This document shows positions 25,615 to 34,563 of a stretch of DNA of 64,000 bases, piece after piece. Numbering within the stretch: position 1 is the stretch's first letter; the number at the start of each line of letters is the position of its first letter. Under the pieces are notes generated by a model that was not told the DNA's origin, did no database searches, and was given only the letters and a program-made list of their open reading frames with translations. This DNA comes from DASZMJ01 sp035551935 (GTDB lineage Bacteria > Planctomycetota > Planctomycetia > Isosphaerales > Isosphaeraceae), in assembly GCA_035551935.1 (NCBI GenBank), contig DASZMJ010000080.1, forward strand, positions 1 through 64,000. Reading direction: 5' to 3'. The position numbers were made by a program, and so were the translations under genes.

Positions 25615-26765
25615 GGTCGGTCCTCGGGGTCGGTCTGCGGGTCCTCGGCGATGAGGCCGAGGCGACGGCGGAGGCGGTCGAAGTCGTAGCCGCCGGCCAG
25701 GGGGGCGAACCGCGGCCGGGAGGCGAGCTGCTCGCGGACGCGGATCACGGCCTCCAGCCGGGCGCGGTCGGCCGCGTCGCCGACGGCCGCGTCGAACGGC
25801 CGGCCGCCGAGGCCGGTGCGGGGATGTTGAATCCAGCGTTCTTCATAGTACGACGCGATGGCCTCCATCGCCAGCCGGGGCCGGTCGGCGTCGTCGAGGC
25901 CGGTCGGGAAGCGGAAGGTCCAGGCGGCGGCGTCGAGCAGGCGCAAGGGGAGCGGCGCACGGGTCGGCTCGACCGGCCGGCCGAGGGCCTCGAGCGCGGC
26001 CCGGAGGGTCGGCAAGTGGTCGGGATCGGGCGTCGAGAGCCGCAAGGTCCCGGGCCCGAGCACCAGGGTCGCGAGGACGCGCGGCAAGGGCCCCTCGGCG
26101 CGGGGTGGCTCGATCCACTCGAAGACGCCTGCCCCGGCCTGCCCGGCGAGCGCGGGGTCGAGCGGGTTGGCGAGCGGCCGGATGAGGGCCGGGGGCGTGG
26201 TCAGGGCGGTCGGGTCGCCGTCCTCAGCACGCCAGGGGGTGCTCAGGCGATAGTCGAAGTCGTCGGCCCACGCCTCGGCCCCGGCGCCGTGGCGGAGGAC
26301 CTCGGCGAGCATCCAGGCGGAGACCGCCGATTCGGCGTCCGTCCCGGCCGAGAGGTTGACGAACTCGTCGAGCGTGGCGATGGCTTCCATGTTCTGGCCG
26401 AGCCAGGCGCGGCAGAGGGCGAGGTTGAACCGGGCGGCGTCGTCGTCCGCGTCGGCGTCGGCGAGCCCCTCGAACGCGGCGGCGGCCTCGACCAGGACGC
26501 TCAGGTCGCGGTCGCGGAGGACCGCGTCCCAGCGGGCCCGGCGTCCCTCGCCGGTCGGGCCTCGGAAGCGATACGAGGCGCGGGCGGCGGCGGGGAGCTC
26601 GACGGCATGGGCGAGCACGTCGAGCGCCTGGCGCGCGGCCTCCCGGCCCGGGTCGAGCCGCAGGGCCTGCTGCCAGCAGGCCCAGGCGGCCAGCGGTCGC
26701 TGGAGGCGGAGGTGCTCCCAGCCGCGATGCACCAGGGCCAGGGGTTCGTCGGCGTCGGCGGGCAT
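25611..26765 (-). CDS. TPR-containing hypothetical protein
   Basis: 384 residues. The N-terminus has TPR-like helices ([40 protein letters not shown]). The C-terminal segment [20 protein letters not shown] then [10 protein letters not shown] resembles TPEQAAAAGDARVPLRAALR and RQRLGV of the SEC-C protein at 26878, so the two may be diverged relatives. It overlaps hisI by four bases, so translation is coupled to a histidine gene. No catalytic motif. Confidence 0.65.
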   Translation of the reverse strand: MPADADEPLALVHRGWEHLRLQRPLAAWACWQQALRLDPGREAARQALDVLAHAVELPAAARASYRFRGPTGEGRRARWDAVLRDRDLSVLVEAAAAFEGLADADADDDAARFNLALCRAWLGQNMEAIATLDEFVNLSAGTDAESAVSAWMLAEVLRHGAGAEAWADDFDYRLSTPWRAEDGDPTALTTPPALIRPLANPLDPALAGQAGAGVFEWIEPPRAEGPLPRVLATLVLGPGTLRLSTPDPDHLPTLRAALEALGRPVEPTRAPLPLRLLDAAAWTFRFPTGLDDADRPRLAMEAIASYYEERWIQHPRTGLGGRPFDAAVGDAADRARLEAVIRVREQLASRPRFAPLAGGYDFDRLRRRLGLIAEDPQTDPEDRP

Positions 26766-26773
26766 TTCCTCTT

Positions 26774-26858
26774 CGTAGCAGGCACGCTCCGCGTGCCGTC
26801 CGCCCTCCCATGCTGTTCTTGTGTTTCCGCGGACGGCACGCGGAGCGTGCCTGCGACG
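26774..26858. repeat. Inverted repeat, GTAGCAGGCACGCTCCGCG family, copy 2
   Basis: Arms 26774-26803 and 26829-26858 pair at 29 of 30 positions and match copy 1 (25130) over about 28 bases per arm. The loops differ. It lies between two tandem minus-strand genes, 1.6 kb from copy 1, and its edge is 8 bases from the start of the 25611-26765 gene. Confidence 0.92.
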
Positions 26859-26877
26859 ACGGCGGGAATCGCCAGGC

Positions 26878-29127
26878 TCAGCGGCCGGGGATGATCAGCC
26901 GGGGCTTGTCGCCTTCGCCTTCGCCGGGCGTCGCGGCCGGGGGCGCGCCGGAGCCGGGGGTCCAGATCGCGCCGCCGCCGGCGCCGGAGGGGCCGCCGGG
27001 GGTCCAGATGTCCCCCTTGGTCGCCGAGACGCCCAGCGTCCCCGAGGCGGTCGTGACCCTCGGGCCGTACTCGGCCAGCAGCGCCTGCAAGGCGCGGCTG
27101 TCGAGCAGGAGCCGGCCGCGACGGTCGGGGTCGGGCAGGAACTGGATCAGGCCCATCTCCATCAACGAAGAGAAGAGCACCTCCCGATGCGTCTCGTCCT
27201 CGCTGAACCGCTCGATCGCCGCGGCGAGGTGCGGCACCCACGACTCGGGCCCCTCGGAACGGGCCCGGAGGCGGACCTCCAGCAGGTCCCACCGCGAGGC
27301 GTTGCGGGGGCGGTCGGCCCCGGGCTCGTCGCGACGGCCGCGGCGGACCCACTCGAAGGCCGCCTCGGTGTCGCCGCGGACCATGGCCAGGTTGGCCAGG
27401 TCGGCGTAGACGGCGAACCGCTCGACGTCGCCGCGCGCCAGCAGGGTCGGCCGGCGGACCAGCTCATTCGCGGCCCGCTCCATGGCCCCGATGATCGACG
27501 CCTCGCGCGCCCGTTGGTACAGGGCCACGAGCCGGTCGTCGTCGAGCCGGTCGGCCGGGACGCGATCGAGGCGGGACAGGTGAAGGCGGGCGATGTCGAC
27601 CGTCTCGGGGTCGACCTCGGGCTCGGGGGCCACGCCGAGCCGCTGACGGACCGGGCCCAGCAGGTCGGGCTCCAGCGGCCGGCCGCCGCCGAACTCCAGG
27701 ATGCGCAGGGCGGCGCGGAGCGGGACGCGGGCGTCGCCCGCCGCGGCGGCCTGCTCGGGAGTCCGGCCGTTGAGGAACGGCATCGGCGTCTTCGGCCAGA
27801 TCTCCTGGACGATGCGCCGCTGCTCCTCGAGGTTGAGCCGGCGGGAGGTCGCCTCGTCGATCCCCTCGGGCGGCACCCACTCCGACTGGAGGGCCAGATC
27901 GGCGCGGGCGACCTTGCCGACGACCTTGGTCTTCGGGTGCGCCGGCGGGATCGTCGCGCCGGCGAGCTCGCGGAAGCGATCGGTCAGGGCGTCGAGCCGG
28001 CCGTCGTCGTGGGCGTCGAGGACGGCGATCTCGTGGCCGACCAGGACCCGGCCGACGATCCTGGGGATCTCGCCGACGTGTCCAGTCGTCCCCGACGGCG
28101 CGACGGGGCGGTCGAGCAGGGCGAGCTCGTCGACCTCGAAGGACTCCGGGTCGTTCGGGTCGATCGGCGCGCGGCCCTCGTCGAGCACGTCCTTGCGGCC
28201 CTTGAGGGTCGCCAGCAACGCCTCGCGGTCGCGGAGCGGCCAGATGAGCTGGACGTGCTCGACCAGGTCGTCGGGCCCGGCCAGGGCGACGAGCTGGCAG
28301 AGCGCCTCGATGTCGACCGCCTCCTCGGTCTCGCCGAGGCGGGCGACGTGGCGGCGCAAGGCGGCGACGGCCCCGGCCTCGTCGACCATCCAGAGCTTGC
28401 AGAACCCCAGGTTCCGGTCGGCGCCGGCGATCCCCTCGGCCGTGAGGGCCTCGAACGCCGTCGCGGCCCTGGCCCAGAGGCCGGCCTCGGCCTGTTCGAG
28501 GGCCGCCCGGAACCGCCCGAGGGCCGGCTCGTCGAGGTCGGCCGGCGGGGGTGAGGGCGCGTCGCGGTCCTTCAGCCAGGGGGCGACCGTCGGGTCGCGC
28601 TCGATCATCTCGACGCTCGAGGCGAGCATCCGATCGTCGGGCAGGATCGCCTCGGCGAGCTCCAGGTGCTTGATCGCCGGGGGGAAGTCGCCGATCCGGC
28701 CCAGCAGGGTGCCGACAAGCTGGGCCATGTACGCCAGGGGCGGCCATTGCTCGCGCGGAACGGCCGCCAGTCCGCGCTGGAGCTGGGCGGCGGCGGGGGC
28801 GGGCCCCTCGGTCTCGAGCAGGACCCGCGTCAGTAATGCATGGGCGCCGGCGTGCGCCGGCTGGGCCTGCACGATGCGTTCGAGGACCGGCCGGGCCTCG
28901 GCCGACCGCTCCCCCTGGACCAAGGCCAGGGCCTTGCGGACCAGCAGCCAGGCGTTGTCGGGATGCTTGCGCAGGCCCTCGTCGAGGGCCTGGAGCGCCA
29001 GCTCGAGCTGGCCGCCGGCCTGGAGCCGCTCGGCCTTGGTGGCGAACACCTCGACCTTCTGGCAGCACCACTTGAACTTCTGCCCGCTGCCGCAGGGGCA
29101 CGGGGCGTAGGGGTCGACCTCGGCCAT
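26878..29127 (-). CDS. SEC-C metal-binding plus TPR protein
   Basis: 749 residues. The first 30 hold a SEC-C zinc motif (PYAPCPCGSGQKFKWCCQ), as at the C-terminus of SecA. TPR-like helices follow (QALDEGLRKHPDNAWLLVRK, KHLELAEAILPDDRMLASSV), with low-similarity alpha-helical sequence to about 700 and a Gly/Pro-rich tail. AGGAAGG precedes the start. SEC-C motifs bind zinc and often mediate SecB, ribosome or partner binding, so a chaperone-adaptor role is plausible but unproven. The family is frequent in planctomycetes. Confidence 0.75.
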   Translation of the reverse strand: MAEVDPYAPCPCGSGQKFKWCCQKVEVFATKAERLQAGGQLELALQALDEGLRKHPDNAWLLVRKALALVQGERSAEARPVLERIVQAQPAHAGAHALLTRVLLETEGPAPAAAQLQRGLAAVPREQWPPLAYMAQLVGTLLGRIGDFPPAIKHLELAEAILPDDRMLASSVEMIERDPTVAPWLKDRDAPSPPPADLDEPALGRFRAALEQAEAGLWARAATAFEALTAEGIAGADRNLGFCKLWMVDEAGAVAALRRHVARLGETEEAVDIEALCQLVALAGPDDLVEHVQLIWPLRDREALLATLKGRKDVLDEGRAPIDPNDPESFEVDELALLDRPVAPSGTTGHVGEIPRIVGRVLVGHEIAVLDAHDDGRLDALTDRFRELAGATIPPAHPKTKVVGKVARADLALQSEWVPPEGIDEATSRRLNLEEQRRIVQEIWPKTPMPFLNGRTPEQAAAAGDARVPLRAALRILEFGGGRPLEPDLLGPVRQRLGVAPEPEVDPETVDIARLHLSRLDRVPADRLDDDRLVALYQRAREASIIGAMERAANELVRRPTLLARGDVERFAVYADLANLAMVRGDTEAAFEWVRRGRRDEPGADRPRNASRWDLLEVRLRARSEGPESWVPHLAAAIERFSEDETHREVLFSSLMEMGLIQFLPDPDRRGRLLLDSRALQALLAEYGPRVTTASGTLGVSATKGDIWTPGGPSGAGGGAIWTPGSGAPPAATPGEGEGDKPRLIIPGR

Positions 29128-29242
29128 CGCTCGCCTTCCTGACCGGAACTGCCTGGAGGGTGCCGTCGACGTGCTCGTCGCGGTCGGTCCAGGCTATCAG
29201 AGCGAGCGGCCCGGCGCCTACGCCGCGGGCTGTTCGGGGCGT

Positions 29243-30016
29243 TCAATGCGGGGTGCTGACCCAGAGGACGCGGCGGAGGTCGGGGGGGCCGTCGGGGCCG
29301 TCCAGGGGGAGCAGGAGGGTGCCCGGCTCGGCCGCCGGGTTCTCGGCGCGGAGCAAGGCGAACCGCCCGGAGCGCCGGAACCAGCGGACGACCTCGCGGC
29401 CCTCGACGCGGGCCAGCACGAGGCGGCCGTCCAGCTCGTCGGGCCCCTCGGCCTCGGCGGCGATGACGACCGTGCCGCCGTCGGCGATGATCGGCGCCAT
29501 GTCGTCCCCCTCGATCCGGACGCAGCGGCCGTCGCGGAGGGCCCCGCGCCACTCGTCGCGCACCCTCTCGTACCACGAGGGGGCCGTCGCGCCCTCCTCG
29601 CCATTCGGGCCTACCGCATCGCTGGCCGGCTCGGCGCCGGCCCGGCGGGCCACCGCGGGGACGCAAGGCCCCTCGGCCCGGGCCTGCTCCAGCCGCCGCA
29701 GCGCCGCCCGCAAGAGGCCCGACACCGTGTCGTCCTCGGCGGCCGTCGGGGCCGCTTGCGACCGGAACTTCGGCCCCCGGCCGTCGAGCAGCCAGAGCGG
29801 CTCGACGTTGGTCAGCTCGACGAACCGCAGCAGGACCTCGGCCGGGACCGTCACCCCGGCCTCGTAGTTGTACCAGGTCCGGATCGGCAGCCCGAGCCGG
29901 CGCGCCACCGTCGGCCCGCCGCGGTCGCCGAACAGCTCGGTGCGGACCTGTCGCAACCGACTGGCCAGCGAGCACTTGGTCCGGACTAGCTCGGGATGGT
30001 TCTTGTGCCGCGCCAT
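29243..30016 (-). CDS. LexA/CI-fold transcriptional regulator lacking autocleavage residues
   Basis: 257 residues from ATG 30016 (MARHKNHPELV), preferred to GTG 30055. An N-terminal helix-turn-helix region (GGPTVARRLGLPIRTWYNYE then AGVTVPAEVLLRF) is joined to an S24-type domain. The S24 nucleophile position, normally GDSMxP, reads RIEGDDMAPIIADGGTVVI (Ser to Asp), and the Lys position (VKRL) reads EVVRWFRR (Lys to Arg). It therefore should not self-cleave, and is probably a constitutive or ligand-controlled repressor. Confidence 0.75.
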   Translation of the reverse strand: MARHKNHPELVRTKCSLASRLRQVRTELFGDRGGPTVARRLGLPIRTWYNYEAGVTVPAEVLLRFVELTNVEPLWLLDGRGPKFRSQAAPTAAEDDTVSGLLRAALRRLEQARAEGPCVPAVARRAGAEPASDAVGPNGEEGATAPSWYERVRDEWRGALRDGRCVRIEGDDMAPIIADGGTVVIAAEAEGPDELDGRLVLARVEGREVVRWFRRSGRFALLRAENPAAEPGTLLLPLDGPDGPPDLRRVLWVSTPH

Positions 30017-30245
30017 GACGCGTGTCCTCGGGTCGGCGATCATCGATGCATGCACAGGCCAAACATAACCCGTTCGGGCGGTGCCACGGGGGCCTCATGT
30101 GTTCTATGGCCAATTCGCCCGCGGGTGACACATTCGGTGAAGAACGTTGTGGTCACGCATCGTCGCGTGGCTGGGCGGCGACGAGAGGGACGCGGGGATG
30201 CGTCCCGGGAGAACAGGAAAGGTCGGGGGCCGAGGGTCGCGGCCC

Positions 30246-30791
30246 TCACTCGTCCTCGTCGACGTCGAGTTCCAGCAGGAAGCCGGCGACCTCCTCCTCG
30301 TCGACCTCGCGGGTCGGCTCGGGCTCGGGGCCGGTCCGGGCATGGGCCGGCCGCGGCGCGGTGGTCGCCGGCTCGCCGCCGCGGGTCACGGCGAATTCGT
30401 CGTCGGGGCCCTCTTCGGCCAGGACGGTCATCGGCACGTCCTCGTCGGCGACCGCCTGAGCCACCGCGGTATCGCTGGGCTTCGACGAGTCCGAGGGGTT
30501 GCGGTACTCGATCCGGAATCGCACCTGGCCGATCGAGATCTCGTCGCCGGCCTGGAGCACCTGCGCGTCGCTGATCCGCCGGCCGTTGACGAAGGTGCCG
30601 TTGGAGCTGCCCAGGTCCTTGACCACAAGCGCCCCCTGCTGCTCGAGGAGTTGGCAATGCCGCCGGCTGACCTGCGACGATGAGATGCGGAGCTGGCACC
30701 CCTCCTGCCGGCCCACGGTGGTCACGCCGTTGGCAAGGTGGATGGTCTGGGTCGCGCTCCGGCCGCGGACGACGACGAGCTGATAGTCCAT
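30246..30791 (-). CDS. FHA-domain protein
   Basis: 181 residues from ATG 30791 with AGGATC upstream; ATG 30809 is an alternative. FHA core: TTVGRQEGCQLRISSSQVSR followed by RHCQLLEQQG and DLGSSNGTFVNGRRI, with the conserved GR, SRxH and NGTxVN phosphothreonine-binding elements. An acidic, Pro-rich tail (about residues 100-181) is probably disordered. It binds phosphothreonine peptides and would act with Ser/Thr kinases, common in planctomycetes; none is adjacent. Tandem with the GDSL esterase gene. Confidence 0.85.
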   Translation of the reverse strand: MDYQLVVVRGRSATQTIHLANGVTTVGRQEGCQLRISSSQVSRRHCQLLEQQGALVVKDLGSSNGTFVNGRRISDAQVLQAGDEISIGQVRFRIEYRNPSDSSKPSDTAVAQAVADEDVPMTVLAEEGPDDEFAVTRGGEPATTAPRPAHARTGPEPEPTREVDEEEVAGFLLELDVDEDE

Positions 30792-30951
30792 CGGGTTGAT
30801 CCTGGACATACCGCGGTCCCGCGACGTGCGTTGCGGGCGATCGACTTCACGACGGAGGAATGGTACCCTCCAAATTACCCTCCGAAGGCCGGCTCCGCAA
30901 TCGTTTTCGGCCGGAAAAACCGGCCGGAGGGGCCCCCGGCCGGGCCGCGGG

Positions 30952-31782
30952 TCACGGATTCTCGTGGCCTTCGCCATCGCGGCCCCCGCCCTTGCCCGCG
31001 GCACGGTCGTCTCGCTCCCGGTCCAGGACGGCCCGGAAGGCGGCGGCCCAGCGGCGGCCGAGGAAGGCGGCGCCGGCGGGGCCGGGGTGGACGCCGTCGC
31101 GGAGCAGCTCGGGGTGGTCGCGGAAGTAGTCGAAAGCGGCGGTGTCGCCGAGCAGGACCCCGCGGCCGTCGGTCAGGGACCGGATCTCGGGCAGGTACGA
31201 GCGGAGCAGGGCCAGGGTCTCGGCGTCGGCCCAGCGCGACGAGCGGCCCGGCTCGTGCGCCGGCGGCAGGTTCAGGACCACGCGATCGCCGGCCTTCGTC
31301 AGCGCCGCGACGATCGCCGCGAGGTTGGCGCGGAACTCGGCGGCAGGTCGGTGTCCGCGGGCGTCGTTGATGCCGAGGGTGACGACGACGTACCGCACCT
31401 TGGCCCGCTCGAACGCCCGCTCGGCCTCGTCGAATGTCCGCCGGCCGGGGAGCCAGTCGGCGGTGCTCGAGCCGCCGACGGCGCGGTTGACGACGGCGAC
31501 GCCGCCGGGCAGGTCGGCCAGGGCGTCGCGGAAGCTCTCCGACGGCGGCCGGTCCGAGCCGTAGCCCTCGGTGATCGAGTCGCCGATGAAGCCGACCCGG
31601 ACCGCCGCGTGGCCGTCGAGGTCGCCGGGCCTGGGGGTCAGGTCCGGCGGGACCGGCGTCGCGGGGCGGGACCAGACCCTCCAGCCCGTGCCCGCCCCGA
31701 TCAGGCCGATCGCCATCGCCAGCAACGCCAGCCATCCGCGCCGCCGCAGCGGCCCGGCCGCCTCTCCCGGTTCCGTCCCCAT
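30952..31782 (-). CDS. GDSL/SGNH-family esterase, membrane-anchored
   Basis: 276 residues from ATG 31782 behind GAGGGG. One N-terminal membrane helix (WLALLAMAIGLIGAGTGWRV) anchors an SGNH hydrolase: block I VGFIGDSITEGYG (Ser), block III VTLGINDARG (Asn) and block V LRDGVHPGPAGA (Asp-x-x-His). All four catalytic positions are present. Probably an extracytoplasmic acyl or carbohydrate esterase. Substrate unknown. Confidence 0.85.
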   Translation of the reverse strand: MGTEPGEAAGPLRRRGWLALLAMAIGLIGAGTGWRVWSRPATPVPPDLTPRPGDLDGHAAVRVGFIGDSITEGYGSDRPPSESFRDALADLPGGVAVVNRAVGGSSTADWLPGRRTFDEAERAFERAKVRYVVVTLGINDARGHRPAAEFRANLAAIVAALTKAGDRVVLNLPPAHEPGRSSRWADAETLALLRSYLPEIRSLTDGRGVLLGDTAAFDYFRDHPELLRDGVHPGPAGAAFLGRRWAAAFRAVLDRERDDRAAGKGGGRDGEGHENP

Positions 31783-31951
31783 CGTCCCCTCTCCGACGTC
31801 GGATCGATCGCATCCCCAGGGTAATCCGACGGGCCGCGGGCGTCTATTTTTTCGGGGCGGCCTGTCAGGTTCCGATCCGAGACGGGGATATCTCCGACGG
31901 GGCCCGACGGCACGAGTGATGCAAGGGAATCCAATCGGAAGGGAGAAGACC

Positions 31952-32131
31952 ATGGACGCCACGAGGACGCGACGGACGCGGGACCGCGCCCGGCAGGACT
32001 GGTACGCCCGCTGGCGACAGCGGCGATTCGCCCGGTTCCTCGGCTTCGACGAGTCGGGCCTGGCCTCGACTCAGTCGTCGCAGGCGGCGCGACGAATGCC
32101 CTGGAGGGCCGCCTCGACGGCGAGGTTGTAG
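31952..32131 (+). CDS. Small basic hypothetical ORF
   Basis: 59 residues from ATG 31952 with GGGAGAAG upstream. Arg-rich head (MDATRTRRTRDRARQDWYAR then WRQRRFARFLGFDE). Its last 20 codons overlap, antisense, the end of the better supported minus-strand ORF at 32071, so it could be a chance frame. The good ribosome site is the main support. Confidence 0.35.
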   Translation: MDATRTRRTRDRARQDWYARWRQRRFARFLGFDESGLASTQSSQAARRMPWRAASTARL

Positions 32132-32358
32132 GCGACCACGATGTCGGGGTCGGGCTCCGCGCCGCCGTGTGCGTGCACCGGCCGGCCCAGGAACTCCACG
32201 AGCACCCGGAGCCGCTCCGTGCCCGCCCGGTAGCGCTCCAGCGCGTGCCGCGACTCCCACTCCCGCAGCCCCTCGGCCCCGGCATCGCCCGCGGCGCAAC
32301 TGCCCTCGGCCGCCGACCCTTGCGCGGCGGCCGTACCGACTTCCTGCCTGATCATCAT
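32071..32358 (-). CDS. Small hypothetical protein
   Basis: 95 residues starting MMIRQEVG from ATG 32358, 5 bases after a strong AGGAGG. The C-terminal half is helical and reads ALERYRAGTERLRVLVEFLG then PDPDIVVAYNLAVEAALQGI. Soluble, with no motif I recognise. It lies between the alpha/beta hydrolase and GDSL genes but in its own transcription unit. Convergent with the uncertain ORF at 31952. Confidence 0.5.
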   Translation of the reverse strand: MMIRQEVGTAAAQGSAAEGSCAAGDAGAEGLREWESRHALERYRAGTERLRVLVEFLGRPVHAHGGAEPDPDIVVAYNLAVEAALQGIRRAACDD

Positions 32359-32439
32359 CGATCCTCCTGGGGTGTCGTCCCCTGTATCCTCCCTTCTAGC
32401 ACACGCTCCTTCCCGCCGGCAAGCCGGCCGCCCGATCGC

Positions 32440-34467
32440 TCACTTCGAGTCCTCGCGCGGCGGCCGGAGCTCCCAGGATTCGCCGAAGAAGTCGGCGGCG
32501 ACGACGCGGCCGGGACGACGCGCGTCGGGCGCGGCGTCGAGGCCGACGACGGCCCAGTCGGGGAGCTTGGGGACCTGACTGGCATTGTTCAAATAATCAT
32601 AATCTCGATACGTGAAGCCGCTGTTCAGGACGACGTAGCGGCGGGGATTGAGCGGGTTCGGATAGATCATGAGCAGCACATGTTTCCGGGCGTCGAAGTG
32701 GCGGTCGCCGACGCGGATCGAGTCGGCGTCCCAGGCGATCGGCAGCTCCGGGGCGACCCGTCGGACCAGGGCGTTGCCCCCGGGGTCGCCCCAGAGGACG
32801 AGGTTCGATGTGGCGATATCTTCATCATTGACTTCGGTATCTTTCTTGACCCGCGGCGTGCCCCGGAATTGCCGACGCCAGTGCTCGACCGCCCGAGCCG
32901 ACTCGGCCTCGACCCACGCCTGCACCTCGGCGCGCGAGCCCTTGCCGGTCGGCAGGACGAACAGGAAGGAGTCCATGAAGGCGTCGTCGATCGGCCCTTG
33001 CAGGTCGTGCCGCTTGCGGAGGGCGTCGCCGGAGATCATGCCGGCCTTCCACGACGATCCATCGCGGGTCAGCGAGAAACGCCAGGATCGATCGGAGCCG
33101 GGCTTCGGCCCCTCGATCGTGCGGCCGTCGATCGCGACGGAGACCGCCTTCGTCGGCTCGAACGGCGCCCAGCCGGCGGGGAATTCGAGCGTCAACGCGG
33201 CGACGTTCCCGGCCGTCACCTCGACGTTCGACGCGCCGGCTACCCTGGCCCGGACCTCGGCGCGATCCCAGTGCTCGCCGAGGGCGTCGATCGTGACCCA
33301 GGACATCCGGTTGTATTTCAACGTGTAGGTCACGAGCCGGACCTCGCGCGGGAGGCGGTCGCGGCCGCGGGCGGCGAGGCTGTCGAGCCGGCGCTCGACC
33401 TCGCGGGCGGCGTCGGGGTGGTACCGGTGCGGGGTCTTCGGGCCGATGATGTGCGTCAGCTCGATCCCCTCGCCTTTGAGGGCCTCGGCCATCACGTCGG
33501 CGGCCTGCTTCTGGGCGTCGATCTCGCCGCTGTAGGCGACCGTCGGGCACTGGAGCAGGTTGGCGGCGACGTCGGTACAGTCGTAGAGGTGCCAGAGCTT
33601 CCGCTCGTACCAGGTCGGGTCGAGCGTCTCGCGCTGGAACTTTTCGAGGAACCGCCGCGTCTCGGCGAAGCCGGCGCCGGGGTTGGCGGCGAACCAGTGG
33701 TCGGCGTAGTGCACGGCGAACTGCCAGCAGGCCGCCCCGCCCATCGAGAAGCCGCGGACGCTCACGCGGTCGTCGTCGATCCGGTAGTGCTTGCGGACCG
33801 ATTCGATCGCCTCGAGGACGTCGACCTCGCCGGCGAACTTGAAGGCGTTGCAGTAGCGGCCGTACGGGTGGAGGACGATCGTGCCAGCCGGCCGGAACTG
33901 GCCGGGCTGGCGCAGCCGCTCGGCGAGGAAGTTGACCTCGCTGAGGGCCTCGCCCCGGCCGTGGAACCAGACGTCGAGCCGCGCCGGCGGGCCGGTCCGC
34001 GCGTAGGTTTCGGGGACCACCAGGCCATACGGCTGCACCGAGCCATCAATCTTCGAGACGTAGCCGCGGACGACCAGTCCCGTCTGCTCGGCCCAGGGGG
34101 CCTTGCCGTCGAGGAGCTGGTCGGCCCGTCGGCGACCTTCCGCCAGGAGGTCGAAGCCACGTCGGACGTCGGCCGCGGCGAAGAACTCGCGGTACTTCAA
34201 CGCGACGCGGACGGCCTCGGCGAAGACACGGACGTCGGGCAGGAGGTCGTCGACCCTCGCGTCGTGCTTCGCGGCGAGCTTGTCGATCGCCTCGTCGAGC
34301 CCGGCGAGCTGCGATTCGAGGCGTTCGCGGTCGGCGGCGTCGACCTCGATGCCTTCCTTCGGGATGCGACGGACGGCGCCCGGCACGTTGTCTTGCGGCC
34401 CGTCGGCGAGCGCCGGGGCGATCGAGGACAGGGTCAGGATCAGGATGACGGCGAGGCGCGATCTCAT
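32440..34467 (-). CDS. Exported alpha/beta-hydrolase (prolyl oligopeptidase-like)
   Basis: 675 residues from ATG 34467. Signal peptide RSRLAVILILTLSSIAPALA. An N-terminal helical region with heptad-like pattern precedes the hydrolase domain: LDVWFHGRG (oxyanion strand), VRKHYRIDDDRVSVRGFSMG followed by GAACW (nucleophile Ser in GFSMGG), and later an HRYHPDA stretch that may supply His. The C-terminal 250 residues form a beta-rich region seen in planctomycete homologues. It would hydrolyse a peptide or ester outside the cytoplasm. Next gene upstream is the D-aminoacylase, on the same strand about 100 bases away. Confidence 0.78.
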   Translation of the reverse strand: MRSRLAVILILTLSSIAPALADGPQDNVPGAVRRIPKEGIEVDAADRERLESQLAGLDEAIDKLAAKHDARVDDLLPDVRVFAEAVRVALKYREFFAAADVRRGFDLLAEGRRRADQLLDGKAPWAEQTGLVVRGYVSKIDGSVQPYGLVVPETYARTGPPARLDVWFHGRGEALSEVNFLAERLRQPGQFRPAGTIVLHPYGRYCNAFKFAGEVDVLEAIESVRKHYRIDDDRVSVRGFSMGGAACWQFAVHYADHWFAANPGAGFAETRRFLEKFQRETLDPTWYERKLWHLYDCTDVAANLLQCPTVAYSGEIDAQKQAADVMAEALKGEGIELTHIIGPKTPHRYHPDAAREVERRLDSLAARGRDRLPREVRLVTYTLKYNRMSWVTIDALGEHWDRAEVRARVAGASNVEVTAGNVAALTLEFPAGWAPFEPTKAVSVAIDGRTIEGPKPGSDRSWRFSLTRDGSSWKAGMISGDALRKRHDLQGPIDDAFMDSFLFVLPTGKGSRAEVQAWVEAESARAVEHWRRQFRGTPRVKKDTEVNDEDIATSNLVLWGDPGGNALVRRVAPELPIAWDADSIRVGDRHFDARKHVLLMIYPNPLNPRRYVVLNSGFTYRDYDYLNNASQVPKLPDWAVVGLDAAPDARRPGRVVAADFFGESWELRPPREDSK

Positions 34468-34563
34468 GAGCGATGGACTCCCGGTCGACGGCCGCGGCCG
34501 ACCGGCCGCCGCGCCGGTCGGATTGTAACCGCGGCCGGGGACGGGCCCAAGGACCATCCCGGT

